The notes under the pieces are model-generated. The model saw nothing but the letters and a program-made list of their open reading frames with translations. It searched no databases and was not told where the DNA came from. The position numbers were made by a program, and so were the translations under genes. 64,000 nt of DNA from Iris pallida (lineage: Eukaryota; Streptophyta; Magnoliopsida; Asparagales; Iridaceae), in the NCBI GenBank assembly GCA_029216955.1, contig JANAVB010029819.1, positions 39,651,049 through 39,715,048 of the forward strand. Reading direction: 5' to 3'. Positions 1 through 13,009 of the stretch are shown here, in pieces (the first letter of the stretch is position 1; each line of letters begins with the position of its first letter).

Positions 1-119
1 ACAACTACCATATATATATATATATATATATATATTGTGTGTGTGTGTAAAAAATATATATATATATTTATGTACACACACACACACACACACACAGATA
101 AATATATATATATATAGGA

Positions 120-161
<42 letters not shown>
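1..161. repeat. Compound (TA)n/(GT)n/(CA)n microsatellite
   Basis: Alternating TA runs enclose a short GT run (about 37-48) and a CA run (about 74-96), followed by a longer TA run up to 160. The left LTR of copia element 1 starts abruptly at the edge of this tract, so the microsatellite has replaced, or lies at the breakpoint of, the outer end of that LTR. Confidence 0.9.
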
Positions 162-1059
162 ACGGTTGTTAATCTACTGATAATCTACTATTCACAAGCT
201 AAATGAGAGCTTGTCGTCTCTTTGCAATACCGTACTTGGTGACAAGTGCACGACCGACTTCACAACACCGTAATTGGTGACGAGCACACGAACGACTCCG
301 AAAATTGAGATATTTTTTGAACTTGTAACCTCTTTACAACTCTGTAGATCAAAGAATCTAAATCGAAAATGATGTTACTGGCTTTGGTTAAGAGATGTAT
401 AGGTAGAATGTGAAAGCTTTAGATCATTTAAAAAAAACACTTTGAATGATAGATAGAGAGAAGAGTGAATGAGTGATTAGAATTGAAAAAATCTTTCTCT
501 ATTTACAGGTGTTTTTCCTTACCGAACTCGGACAGAGTTCAAGCAGAGTTCGGATGCGAAGATCCCGCACACGAATATTGGATGCAGATTTGGAGGCAAC
601 TGAAATTCAAATTTGAGTTTACCGAACTCCGTCAGAACTCGGACCGAACTTGATCAGAGTTCCGCCAGAGTTCTGTTGCTTCAGAACTCAATTTGAGTAG
701 CCAAATTTGCATAGGTAATTATGGGCTGCTTGGATGTGTGGAGTTTTGAGATTTAGGTAAGCTTTTTGGAAAGGTGGACTGGAGTTAACCTAAGCCAGTA
801 ATATCCTATCGATTTTACATTTCATATCATAGACTCAATAAAGATAAAATTACAGAAGAAATTTAAAAAATAACTCGATCTAGATTCTGTAACAATTAGC
901 TTTTAGATAATGACTTGAATGCTAGTTATAGATGCAGTACGTCCTTTGATATTGATTTTTCTGACCTGAAATATTAGTAGCAGTTCGTATATTTTTCATA
1001 TCGACTTAAGTCGTCGTTGATTATCAAATCAGGTGTAACCATTTGGCAATGGACCAACA
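162..1059 (-). repeat. 3' LTR of copia element 1, outer end missing
   Basis: This block aligns throughout with 7365-8245, for example the segment that begins CACAAGCTAAATGAGAGC in both copies. Its inner end reads GGACCAACA, the inverted partner of TGTTGGACC at the start of the other LTR at 7159. The first ~200 bp present in the right LTR are absent here, where the (TA)n tract begins instead. Short GAACTCGG / CCGAACTC motifs recur inside it. Confidence 0.85.
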
Positions 1060-1073
1060 ACCTCTCCTATTTT
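1060..1073 (-). promoter_or_regulatory. Polypurine tract of copia element 1
   Basis: On the minus strand AAAATAGGAGAGG directly precedes the 3' LTR start TGTTGGTCC. Position and purine content fit the plus-strand primer site of an LTR retrotransposon. Confidence 0.65.
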
Positions 1074-1187
1074 GATAATTGACAAACTTGAGCATATAAC
1101 AAAATATAGCTAAATATAACTTGAAATAATATACCTGACTTGTTCTTTCGAAAATTTGATTTTGATTTTGAAATAAAGTGATGTAAA

Positions 1188-1743
1188 TCATAAACCTTTG
1201 GTTGAGATGTTTTGCAAATATACCACTACAAGGGACAGGGTTAGGATGACACATTGAGACTTTGAGAGAGTCGAGGTCATGTCTTCTAGAAACTGGACTC
1301 TATGAATATCAACTAACGCCTCGCCGACATCAGGCATGTGAAAATACTCACTGACATGAGTTGAGTTAAACTTAATTTCATGTCTAATGACACAAGAATA
1401 GACACTATCGTCAGGTTTCACTTACACGTTGCAATAGAACATTCTAACGGCATTATCTTAGATATTATCAACAGTAGAAAAGAAGTCCCGAAGACTGAGT
1501 CTATTGAAAGTGTTTGCATATTCAGAGAAAATAGTGAAGTTGAAAGCTCTCCCGGAACATATTTCACGAAGAGAAAAAGAGTCAAACCAAGAGTTTGAGA
1601 ATTCCACAGTTGGAAAGAGTGAAGCGTCAATGTCCTCTTCGTCAGAGGGACGAGCGGGACTAAATGCGTTCACAGGTTCATACTCAGTTAAAGATGAACT
1701 GTTATGGAGGAAACTTTCTTCCTTTTATGGACGTGGGCGCCAT
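1188..1743 (-). pseudogene. Degenerate third frame downstream of pol (env-like / plant transposon protein)
   Basis: A minus-strand ATG at 1743 opens a short frame beginning MAPTSIKGRKFPP. After one frameshift it continues through an acidic, serine-rich stretch (EYEPVNAFSPARPSDEEDID), then F-rich residues ending at a stop near 1458. A further frame shift leads to a segment holding FNSTHVSEYF and MPDVGEALVDI (about 1421-1300). The pattern of an F-rich block followed by an 'xFSxxxLxxxLGIPDxG'-like motif recalls the plant 'putative transposon protein' family found downstream of pol in some copia and Athila-type elements. This family match is from memory and not tested. It lies between RNase H and the PPT, the usual place for an env-like frame. 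At least two frameshifts make it non-functional. Confidence 0.5.
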
Positions 1744-2273
1744 AGATGAAAAAAGGAGAAAAAAGTGATACCTCAAAGGAGTGGAGAACGTATGGAGGAA
1801 GTCACCTTTTGAGCTTTGAAGATCTAAGGAGGAAGAAGGAGGAGAGCTTCAAGTAGTAGAAGACTAGGGTTTTTGTAGGATTTACGGTGGGTAAATGAAG
1901 AAGAAAGGTGGAGTAAAGGGGGTATAAACAGGATTAGGGCCAGCAACATATGTTCTTGAAAATTGAACATCATCGGCCGAACTCGGTCCGAGTTCTAGCA
2001 GAGTTCGGCCACTTGTATTCGCAGTTCATTTATGCATAATGAATGATAAATAATCTTGATAACTTTTAAACTTTTTTATTTAATAATGTTCATTACTTTG
2101 GATTAGTTGTAGGGGTCAAATCCCAGCTAGCGGTAGTCCAAAGACTACACCATATCGCTTCAGGCTATTTACGCATGTATGATAGAAGGACCCTTTCGAC
2201 TTGTACCCAAAATAACTTCAATTAATAAATATCAAAGTTTTAAGTTATAAGAGTTTTTATTCGACATAATACA
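1744..2273. other. Non-coding spacer between pol and the env-like frame, with an LTR-like patch
   Basis: No coding potential is seen. At about 1976-2010 it repeats the paired motif GAACTCGGTCCGAGTTC, which also occurs in both LTRs of this element. The motif is an interrupted palindrome. Confidence 0.5.
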
Positions 2274-3690
2274 TCATGAATCCGAAAATTCAAGTATGCC
2301 TAGCTCACGACGCAGGTAGTTAAAATGGTCTTCAGCCAGTGGTTTTGTGAAAATATCTGCTAGTTGATGATCGATGTCAATGAACTCTAAGCAAATTTCC
2401 CCGTGTTGTTGGTGATCACGTAGAAAGTGATTACAAATCTCGATGTGCTTTGTGCGTGAGTGACAAATAGGGTTCTTAGTCAAGTTAATCATGATAGTGT
2501 TATCACAAAATATGGGAATCTTCGTGTAGTACAGATTATAGTTTTCTAGGGTTTGCTTCATCCATAAAATTTGAGCACAACAGCATCCTGCGGTGATACC
2601 GCTACATAATTTTACTTCTTGCTGAACAAGGAGACTAAAGCTTTTCCTAGAAAATGACACGTACCGCTGGTACTTTTATAGTCTATTTTGATATTATAAA
2701 ATTAGCAACTAAATAACCAATTAGGTCAAAAGATGTGTTTTTGGGATACCACAAGCCGACTGTAGAAGTTCCGTTAAGGTATCGAAAGATACGCTTAACG
2801 GCGCATAAGTGTGATTCCTTAGAATTAGCTTAATATCTTGCACAGATGCAAACGCTAAACAAGATATCCGGGCGACCAGCAATTAAATATAATAAACTAT
2901 CAATCATACCTTGATACTTACGTTGGTCGACTGGTTTGCCACTTTCATCAATGTCAAGCTGGGTTGATGTAGCCATTGGATTTCAAATAGGCTTTACGTT
3001 GTTGAATTCGTACTTCTTCAGTAAATCCTTCGTATACATAGCTTGGTTGATGAATGTTCCCTGTGAGTGTTGTGTGATCTGTAGTCCTAGAAAGTAGTTC
3101 AGTTCTCCCATTATACTCATCTCAAACTCACTCTGCATACACTTAGCAAATTATTAACAAAGTTTTTCATTAGTAGAACCGAATATTATGTCATCTACGT
3201 AAATTTGCACAATAAGAATATCATCATCTGAAGATTTGATAAATAAAGTGGTATCAACTCTTCTTTTTGAAAAATCATTTTCAAGTAGAAAGGCACTTAT
3301 GCGTTCATACCAAGCACGAGGTGCTTGTTTGAGTCCATAGAGTTCTTTTTTAAGTTTGAAGACGTGATCGGATTTTTAAAAATCTTCAAAACCAGGGGGT
3401 TGTTTCACAAAAACTTCTTCTTTCAAAAATCCATTTTAAAATACACTTTTCACGTCCATTTGAAATAATTCAAAATTGTAAAAATATCCAAATATATAAA
3501 ACATGCGAATAGCTTCTAGTTTAGTAACATGAGCATATGTCTCGTCATAATCAATACCTTTTTCTTGATTATAATATTGTGGCACTAGACGTGCTTAGTT
3601 GCGTAGAACTTGTCCATCCTCACTTAATTTGTTTTGGAACACACATTTGGTACCAATTATTGATTGACCAATAGGTTCAGGAACAAGTTC
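2274..3690 (-). pseudogene. Copia reverse transcriptase and RNase H, frameshifted
   Basis: The translated minus strand shows recognisable copia RT blocks in several frames: a block with FQMDVKSVF, the block LYGLKQAPRAWYERI, and the catalytic YVDD box encoded at 3190-3201 inside IYVDDIIFGSTNEK. The RNase H part occupies 2660-2274 and ends with the conserved IDHQLADIFTKPLAEDHFNYLR. In an active element this enzyme copies the RNA into cDNA and removes the RNA template. The YVDD box is intact, but stop codons (near 3592, 3450 and 3379) and frameshifts around 2660-2990 prevent a single product. The downstream neighbour is the env-like frame; upstream is integrase. Confidence 0.85.
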
Positions 3691-4890
3691 CTAAACTTGG
3701 TTTCTCTCAAATTGATTAAGTTCCTCTTGCATGTCATTAATCCAAAATTCATCATTAAAAGCATCTGCTACTGTCTTAGGTTCTACTTGCGATATAAAAT
3801 CTACATTAGCTGCTATATTAGTGTCTTTATTAGAAGAACGTGTACTTGTATCTTTTGATACATCACCTATGATGAGCATCTCTAGATGATCTAGCAAGAA
3901 TTTCCAAGATTTGAATCTCTTTGTTAGATCTTCCACAGGGCTCTCTCTGGTAGCAGTATCTTTGGATGACTTGCATTTATCTTGTGCATCTTCATCATCA
4001 TTGTCGCTAGATCTGTGACTATTGAGCTCATCAAAAGTAACATTAATAGATTCTTCAACAATCATAGATCTTTTGTTAAAAACTCTATATCCCTTACTTT
4101 TAGCAGTATATCCGAGAAATATCTCTTCATCTGCTTTAGAGTCGAACTTTTCCAAGTTGTCCTTGGTGTTCAGGATAAAACAGCGACATCCAAAAACTTT
4201 GAAATAAGAAATATTTGGAATCCTTCCAAACCAAAGCTCATATGGTATTTTCTTTGATATAGGTCAAATTAACACCCTATATAAAACATGACAGGTTGTA
4301 TCTACAGCTTTTGTCCAAAAATATTTAGGAAGATTATGATGATTCAGCATGACTCTAGATATCTCGCTTAGAGTATGATTCTTCCGCTCCACAACACCAT
4401 TCTGTTAGGGAGTTCTAGGATAAAAAAAATCATGGTAATATCTACTATCATCACAAAATATTTTAAAATCAGTATTTACGAATTTGCCACCGTGATAACT
4501 TCGGATACAAGTAATCATGAAACCTTTTTTATTTTGTATATTTTTATAAAATATCTGAAATTCAAAAATTGCATCACTTTTATTTAATAAAAAGTAAACA
4601 CATATAAAACAAGAGAAATTATCCACAATAACAAAGATGTAGAGTTTACCGCCAAGACTAGCGACTCTACTATGATCAAATAAATTAATATAAATTAACT
4701 GCAAGGGTCTAGAGGAACTTATAGCGTTGATGGATTTAAAAGTAGACCTAGCTGTCTTGTTCTTTTCAAATTCAACACATACCATGTCTCTCTTGAATGT
4801 GATCTCAGGGAGTCCTTTTACCAACTTTTTGGTACACAATCGTGAGATAGTGTCTATATTGGCATGTCCTAGTCTCATGTGCCATAGCCA
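3691..4890 (-). pseudogene. Copia integrase, frameshifted
   Basis: The fragment 4878-4405 starts with the pre-integrase motif RLGHANIDTISRL and continues into the catalytic core. Two expected acidic positions are changed: the usual SDHGGEF block reads SYHGGKF. The fragment 4155-3691 carries the C-terminal copia signature DEEIFLGYTAKSKGYRVFNK followed by an acidic linker leading into RT. The enzyme would insert cDNA into the genome. Loss of catalytic residues and at least two frame changes (about 4400 and 4160) mean it is dead. Confidence 0.85.
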
Positions 4891-4930
4891 GCTTTCATCT
4901 TTATTTGCTACTAGGCACCTTCATGTATTG

Positions 4931-5308
4931 TTAGTACTCTCTAGAAAAAAAAACATAAATATTTCCTTCTCTAATCCCTTCATATACAGGATTACCAAAT
5001 GACATTTCATATATAGTATATTTGTCTTTTACAAAGTTGATGCCATAACCATTAGCTGTCAAATGACTTATGCTCAGTAGGTTATGTTTTAATTTCGTAA
5101 CTAGACAAACATCTTTTTTTACTGGGTAAAGAGACATACCAACAATGTCATTTCCAATTATGTTACCTCTCAAGTTGTTTCCGAAGGAGACGTATTCTTC
5201 TTTCTTTATCGATGGCATAGCGAACAAAAATGCATCACCAGTCATATGCCATGAACATCCGCTATCGATGATCCACTTACTTCCAGCATGAGAGGGTTGA
5301 GGGTCCAC
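4931..5308 (-). pseudogene. Copia aspartic protease
   Basis: A 125-residue stretch holds the active-site block WIIDSGCSWHMTGD, with the catalytic D-S-G triad preserved. It is followed by typical copia protease strands (YVSFGNNLRGNIIG) and ends in the linker towards the pre-integrase domain. The protease cleaves the Gag-Pol polyprotein. It overlaps the end of the gag frame by about 30 bp in another frame, and a stop near 4931 separates it from integrase. Confidence 0.85.
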
Positions 5309-7101
5309 CTACAATACGAGTAGATGAATCCTTTGGTACCCATTTCTTAAAGGGTCCATTTTGATTAGTCTTAGGTCTCCAAATAAGTGTTTGATTGTCA
5401 ACAAGCTTTCTTGTTAGGCAATACTGTGAAATGTGCCCTTGAGTACCACAATACCTGCAAGTAAGTTTTGCAAAAGTGTTCTTTGTTTCTGTGTTGACAT
5501 GTATTTGTGTCTTCTTTGAAAACCTATAAGTGAAAGCATGATTGTGATTAATGTATTGCTTACGTGCTTTACGTGGTTTAGTGCTCTTAATTGTATGCTT
5601 AGCATTAGGACTAACCTTAGGCTGTGTCACATGGATGGCCTGCTTGCCTAACTTAATCTCTAACTTTTTAGAGACCGCACAAGACTCCTCATATTTAGTG
5701 GTCATATCAGCGAGTCTTTGCTCTGTAACTAAGTGCATATTCTTCTCTATGTCATAAAGCTCTTGTATCTTGACATAGTCTCTTTTTTCAATGGTGAGGA
5801 TAGCCTCATGATAGTCTACCTTGAGCATGGCTATCTCATCCGTGTTACCGATAGTAGATGTCTCTCTAATGTCTTTGAGAAGATTAGACAATCTTGCTAC
5901 TTCGGTTGTGCATGCCTTAACCTCTTTGGGAGATTGCTTATACTTGTCTAACACATTTCTATGTTCTTCAAGTAGTTCACTGAAAGCATTTTCTAACTCA
6001 TCGAATGTAAAGTCATCATATAGAGGGTTAGCTGATACCTTATCGAATGCTATACGACAGATATTAGCAGTGCTGCAGGGTCTGTCCTCTTTCTCTGATT
6101 CACTGGTATCACTTTTGTACCAGATGCTTGTATTTGCATACTTTCGACAAGTTGTAGCTTTCCTGCATAATCTTAATCTATCATATAGACTATTTTTCTT
6201 TGACAGTTGATAGTCCTTCTTCATATTTCCTGACTTCTTGCATCCAAAGCATATTGTTTCTTCTTCACTACTTTTGTGGACGTATTTCTTCCTTCGGATT
6301 GATCTTTCAAACTTTAAGAATTTCCTGAAGTTCTTTACTAGCAGGGCTTGCTCATCACCATTAGATGATTCTTCGTCAGAATCTTTATATGCAACTCTTT
6401 TGGCTTGTGCTTTGGAGGCAATGGATTTTTTTAGGGGTTGCTTCTTCAATTTCTTATAGGTTCAGCTCATGGGTCATCAGCGTGTGCATGAGTGTCTCTA
6501 AATTCACGGTGTTGAGATTATTTCCTTCAATGATTGTTGTTGCCTTTGGGTTCCAATTCTTGGTTAGAGCCCGTAGCACTTTTTTGATCTTCTCATAATT
6601 ATTGTAATCCTTACCAGGTGATTGCAAAGGATTAGCAATATCTAGAAAACGAGTAAACATCTGTATAACTGACTCGCCGGATTTCATCTTAAATGATTCA
6701 TATTCCTGTGTTAGTCTGCTAATCTTGGATTCCTTCACCTAGGAAGTACCTTCATGAGTTACCTCAAGAAGTCTCCAAATATCATGAGACGTAGTACAGG
6801 TAGAAACATGATTAAACTCTATTTTGTCAATTACACAGAATAATGTATTGATGGCATGTGCATCTAGACTAGCCTTTGACTTTTCTTCATCTGTGTATTT
6901 GTCATGTGGCTTGTCTACAAGTACGCCCTGAATCACTATGGGTGCCGGTTTCTTATAACCATCAACAACTATAGACCAAAGATCAAAGTCAAGAGACTTT
7001 AGAAAGAAAGTCATTCGTGTTTTCCAATATGTATAGTTTGTTCCGTCAAATAGTGGGAGTCTATTTGTGGATTGCCCTTCACAATTGAATATTGATTTCA
7101 C
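5309..7101 (-). pseudogene. Copia Gag with two zinc knuckles, broken
   Basis: The start at 7101 gives LPLFDGTNYTYWKTRMTFF, the N-terminal signature of UBN2/DUF4219-type Gag. An in-frame TAG at 6739-6741 interrupts it; the same frame then continues to 6454. After a frameshift a long frame (6449-5277) carries two CCHC boxes. The first (CFGCKKSGNMKKDY) has lost its His and last Cys. The second (CRYCGTQGHISQYC) is intact and sits just ahead of protease. A Glu/Lys-rich region between them looks coiled-coil. Gag forms the particle shell and binds RNA. At about 600 residues it is long, as in Maximus/SIRE elements. Confidence 0.85.
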
Positions 7102-7141
7102 GGCTATATATACTCTTTAAAACTATTATATTAGAATATAA

Positions 7142-7157
7142 CCTACTTTGATACCAA
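7142..7157 (-). promoter_or_regulatory. Primer-binding site (initiator Met tRNA) of copia element 1
   Basis: The minus strand reads TTGGTATCAAAGTAGG immediately downstream of the 5' LTR end. The match to the complement of plant initiator-Met tRNA 3' end (TGGTATCAGAGC) is 10 of 12 or better, one base from the LTR terminus. Confidence 0.85.
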
Positions 7158-7158
7158 T

Positions 7159-8355
<1,197 letters not shown>

Positions 8356-8441
8356 GTCTAATCTAGTTAAATTAGTATATATCTTTACATAGCCATATCC
8401 AATATATATATTTATAGTCTATATATATATAGATTAGACTA

Positions 8442-8527
<86 letters not shown>

Positions 8528-8850
8528 AATCTAGTTAAATTAGTATATATCTTTACATAGCCATATCCAATATATACATAGTATCATGCTATCATGGCAA
8601 AATAATAGTTATTATAAAATAAAATAATACATTTTAATTCTGAAATATTAATCTAAAATAATTCTGGACTTTATTTATTTATATATATTTAGAAAACAAA
8701 GTATCAAATCAAGTAGCTTTACTAGTACATAACTACATATAACCATACCTACCATATGTAGTATCATATTACCACAAAATAATAATTTTATGATATAAAA
8801 TAAATTATTCTAAATTATGAAATAACTAATCAAATGTTTCTGGACAATTA
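8356..8850. repeat. Tandem repeat, three copies of about 170-190 bp
   Basis: The block TAGTCTAATCTAGTTAAATT...CCATATCCAATATAT occurs at 8354-8410 and almost identically at 8520-8575. A diverged third copy (GTAGCTTTACTAGTACATAAC) begins near 8708. Each of the last two is followed by GTAGTATCAT and an AT-rich tail ending in TTCTGGAC. The segment 8415-8442 is the reverse complement of the repeat start (AGATTAGACTA), so part of the array can fold back. Confidence 0.7.
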
Positions 8851-10100
8851 TTATATATATGTATATATCTATAAAAAAAAATAAAGGGTCAAATTATCAA
8901 TCTTAACTAGCAACACAAGTCGCCAACTTGTTAGATAAGTTTAGAATCAAATAACCATAGGAAATAGGGGTTTTAAATTTTGAAATAATTAAGAATAATA
9001 TGAGAAATAATAAAATTATATGTCAAAATTATCCAACAAGATTTATAGAAATATTCTACGATGTTTAGAGATTAAAAGGCTACACTAGATCAATAGATTT
9101 CGATGTTTAGTAATTTGTACAATGAAAACGGTGGAACAAATACATAAAAACCTCGACAAGATCATTATAGAGCATTACAGTATGATAGAGGAGGATGTTA
9201 GGATCATTATGGATAATTCATTTGAGGTCGAAAGGCATCACAAGTCGTCGAAAACCACAGTGTACCGAAAATTGTTCAGCCTGGACCAACTTTCATAAAA
9301 CGCTTGCCACGGACAAATGGTCAATATCCATGTGAGGTGGCAATTGGAGATGAAAGTAGACATGGAGCTACGCATTAGAATTGCTTTTGTAGCTAACAAA
9401 TCATTAAAAGTCGATAAAACCCATGTGAAACCCATGTGTAAAGATTTCAAACCTAGGTTCATAATTTTTATTATGGCTTGATATAACCTTCATGTTTGGC
9501 CTTCAAACGACCAAATAAGTGGACGAGACTCCTTCGGGACTTAATATGATTGAAGAGTGGTCTCTTGGGGTCATCGTGGAGGTGGTGTCTCGATGAACGA
9601 AGGTCGAAAAGGGTGGTTTTGTCTAAGGGGCTGAAAGTTGCTGTCGTTCTTGCCTAGGTGGAGGGGTCGGGTTTTGTCGGGTAATGTCTAGGGTCGGCCA
9701 GACTTTGATAATAAAAATATAAGGGTTTGAGGTTTATTGAGTTAGGGTTTGATAGTAATTTGTTTTAGGAGGTTTGGTTGAGTTTTGGGAATCCAATCAA
9801 AAGATATAAGTAGATGCATCTTAAAAGATTGAGATGATTTCCAAATTTGGAAAGTGAATATTAGATGCTATCCATATTAATTTAAATCAATAATGGAAGC
9901 AAATTAATTGATAAAAACCAATCTAAGTTGATCATATTTGTTTAAGGAAACCTAGAATATGCTCCACTAGGCTTGTCGCACAAGGTTTGACCTAAATAAT
10001 TTATCGGGTCGAAATAGACGCTGAAAGTCTATTAATTGGGTCTTTTGTGCCATTTGTAAATAAATAGCACATAAAAACTAGATGAGTGGGACACCTTTTG
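8851..10100. other. Intergenic AT-rich DNA, no gene seen
   Basis: Short open frames are present but none shows a recognisable domain or plant codon pattern. From about 9500 to 9720 the plus strand is G-rich (GGTGGTGTCTCG, GGAGGGGTCGGG) and may be old LTR leader sequence. No boundary repeats were found. Confidence 0.5.
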
Positions 10101-11430
10101 TATGTGTGTAGCAGGCTCAACGTCATGATCCGCTCCCGGATAACCAAGTATGAGTCCGTAGCCAAGCTCAACCTACGCCGCGGTATCGACGGTAGAACGC
10201 TGTCTAGTAACACACAAAATCCTCCACGGATACAATACATGCTCAGCCACAACATAAATCAAGAAAATAAGAGTATGATAGGTAATAAAATAATAAGATC
10301 CAAATCCAATAGTAGAGAGACTAAATCCAGAATAATAATATGGTCCATCTAGAGACAAATCTGGTCCAACTATAAAAGTAAACTAAAGCATACTAAAATG
10401 TAAATCTAGATCCCTCCAAAGATCAATCATGGCTCATGAGTCTCGGTGCCAACATCGTCAACACTACCCTATGATAGTCCATAATAAAAGGAATATAGAT
10501 AGTCATCCTCCTCTCTTATATTCTCAATGATTCAGTCAGGAAAGGAGCAAAGTACAATCGTATTGTATTTAATATAATCAGTACAAAATATGCTAAAACT
10601 ATAAGAAACAGTAATAATAAAGAACAAGTTATGAACTAGAAGGATATGAACTATATGAAAACAATAATCATGGACAAGTAAACAACAAGAAAAGTAACAT
10701 GTAAATAAAAGAACTAGACAATGACTGTGAACAATGGAAACAGACAATGTGCATGAAATACCTTTCGACCTGTCAATGGCTGGCGAATATGGCACATTAT
10801 ATAGATAGCTATCCACATTTTTATGGTACGGCTAACCCAAACGTGATATGACTTAGCTATCCACATTAAACATTAATTATGTTTGTTTACATATCTATCG
10901 ACTATCTTCCCTCCCGACTCACTAAACAACAATAACGAGCAATGATACAATAAGTCTATCGTGTCACCACCGTGTCTCAACTGGATACCAAACAAAAACA
11001 CAATAACGACAACATTAAAATATTCCTAAAAATATAATACAATATTGTACTTGTCTGAACTCCTGAACAAACTGTTTTCACAAGTCAAGGATGAGAGGAA
11101 CTCCGATCTAGACGCTATCAACCCATATCACACCATCGTACCACGAAACGTACACGAAGACCACATGTAAATTCTAAGATTCTAAGTCTAAAATTATAGA
11201 ATAATGGCTAATGGGTTAACCTATCTAATATTATTTAATTCTAGAATAAATCATCCAAAAATATGATTTAATCTATCATAATCTGAAATATAATTTAAAC
11301 AAGGAATTTTGGATATAAAAAATCACGGTTCTAATTTTAGAATCCATGTCAAGCAAATCGAGGCGTAACATTGACTAACTAGTCAACGTTATGAACTCAA
11401 TAATTTGAGGGTTCATCTTGGTAGATTTCA
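10101..11430. repeat. 1.3 kb direct repeat, copy 1 (probable LTR remnant)
   Basis: It aligns from about 10128 (GATCCGCTCCCGGATAACC) to 11428 (TTGGTAGATTT) with 13034-14336 at a nearly constant offset of about 2906-2910 bp. Shared landmarks include CCATAATAA..GAATATAGATAGTCATC, GGAGCAAAGTACAAT, GACTTAGCTATCCACATTAAAC and GTCTATCGTGTCACC. It is non-coding. The style resembles long plant gypsy LTRs, but no TG/CA ends could be fixed. Confidence 0.75.
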
Positions 11431-13009
11431 GTGCCACGAGTACATCGGATCGACCATGCCGCAAAATCACAATTTAGTCAAAAGTTATCTCCGTTATTGT
11501 TAAATCATGACAAGGTTGGTGAATTATTGGTCAAATCTGAGTTCAACAAATTAAATAAAATATTAAACAAATTTTTGAATTGTTTAGAAAAAATTATATG
11601 TTGTAGATCTTCATGTCATCTTTCCAAATCTTCAAACAGATCACAAACGATGCTCAGGATCTCCCGAAATCTCGAAACCATACGACGCGTCAATTTTTGG
11701 ACAACCAGCGCTCAAATAAGTCTCTAAAAATTCACGTAAATAATTACAGAAATAAAATATATTTTTGGCAAGTTAACCTAGATATGGTTCTAACAAAAAA
11801 TGACACATGGAAAGGATGTTGAAGTTTATCGCAATCGCTCGCAAAGTTCAAGGTTCTCCAAGATCAAACCACAAAAGGAGACTAGAATAAAAATGGAGTT
11901 TCTGAATATACATGTATATATAAGAGAGAGAGAGAGAGAGAGACAGTTGTTGTTGGGTGCCGATAGGTGGCCCGCCCGGATAGGTGACTGGGTAAATTCA
12001 AATTTTAATTACAGAAATTCACTAAAAATTCATTTTAACACCAAATAAATCCAAATAAATTCCAAAAAATTCCATAAATTTGTAGAAAATATGTATAACT
12101 TTTCTCAAAATATCATCTTGTGGCCCAACAGTAAATCCTAAAAGTCCATGAAAAAAAATAAATTCTATGGATTTTAATTATCTAAAAATCCCCAAAAATT
12201 CTAGAAAATCTAAAAAAATCCTACAATATTGTAGAAAATATTTCTAGTCATCTAGAGCTCAAATAAAAATATTTGGTTTCAAAAAATCTCGAATGACTTT
12301 ACAGTAAATCATAAAAGTCTTTAAAAATAATAAACCCTTAAATATTATATACCTAAAAATGTCCAAAAATTCTAGAAAAATATAAAATAGATAAATAGTA
12401 TAAAAATAGTCCATCTAGAGGCCATATGAACTTAATATGGTCATACCTCACCCATAGATTAGGCATGACTACTAATGATCATGAAATCTATAAAAAAAAA
12501 ATCTATTCTAGGATGCATGTGCCACATACTATCCTCCTTAAAAATATTTTTGTCCTCAAAAATCAAATGTCATAATATATAAATATGTATAATCTCTACA
12601 TACAATCTTACTAGATCATGAAGAGATAAAGAATTAGGAAATTCAAAGATAACTAAATCAAGCATAATATCATGTAACTAGGCATGCACCCTATTGAATA
12701 ACTATAACTATAGAAGGCTTTAAGGAAACCTAATTAGTTAACTTATACCTACATAATGAAATTCATTAGACGATGGAAGGATTCAAGTAGGATGCAAGTC
12801 AAAGGATAGATTAAAAATCATAGACAGAGATTAATAACGTATTAAAGCATGTGGAGGAGATCCTTAAGAGTCTAATCCTATTTGTGGATGATATGAACCG
12901 CTCCTAACATTATTCTAATATCTAATTCCAACCCTCTTCGCAGGCCTGCAGTAGTACGACCAACTTAATACTATCATGAGTTCACAATCTTTTGCAAAAT
13001 TGGACCTGC
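11431..13009. other. Non-coding spacer between the two 1.3 kb repeats
   Basis: AT-rich with many short CCAAAAATTCTAGAAAA-like stretches typical of gypsy LTR interiors, a (GA)n run at 11924-11943, and CCTCCTTAAAAATATTTTTGTCC near 12533. No coding sequence is supported. If the repeat unit is really about 2.9 kb, this is the rest of copy 1. Confidence 0.5.
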
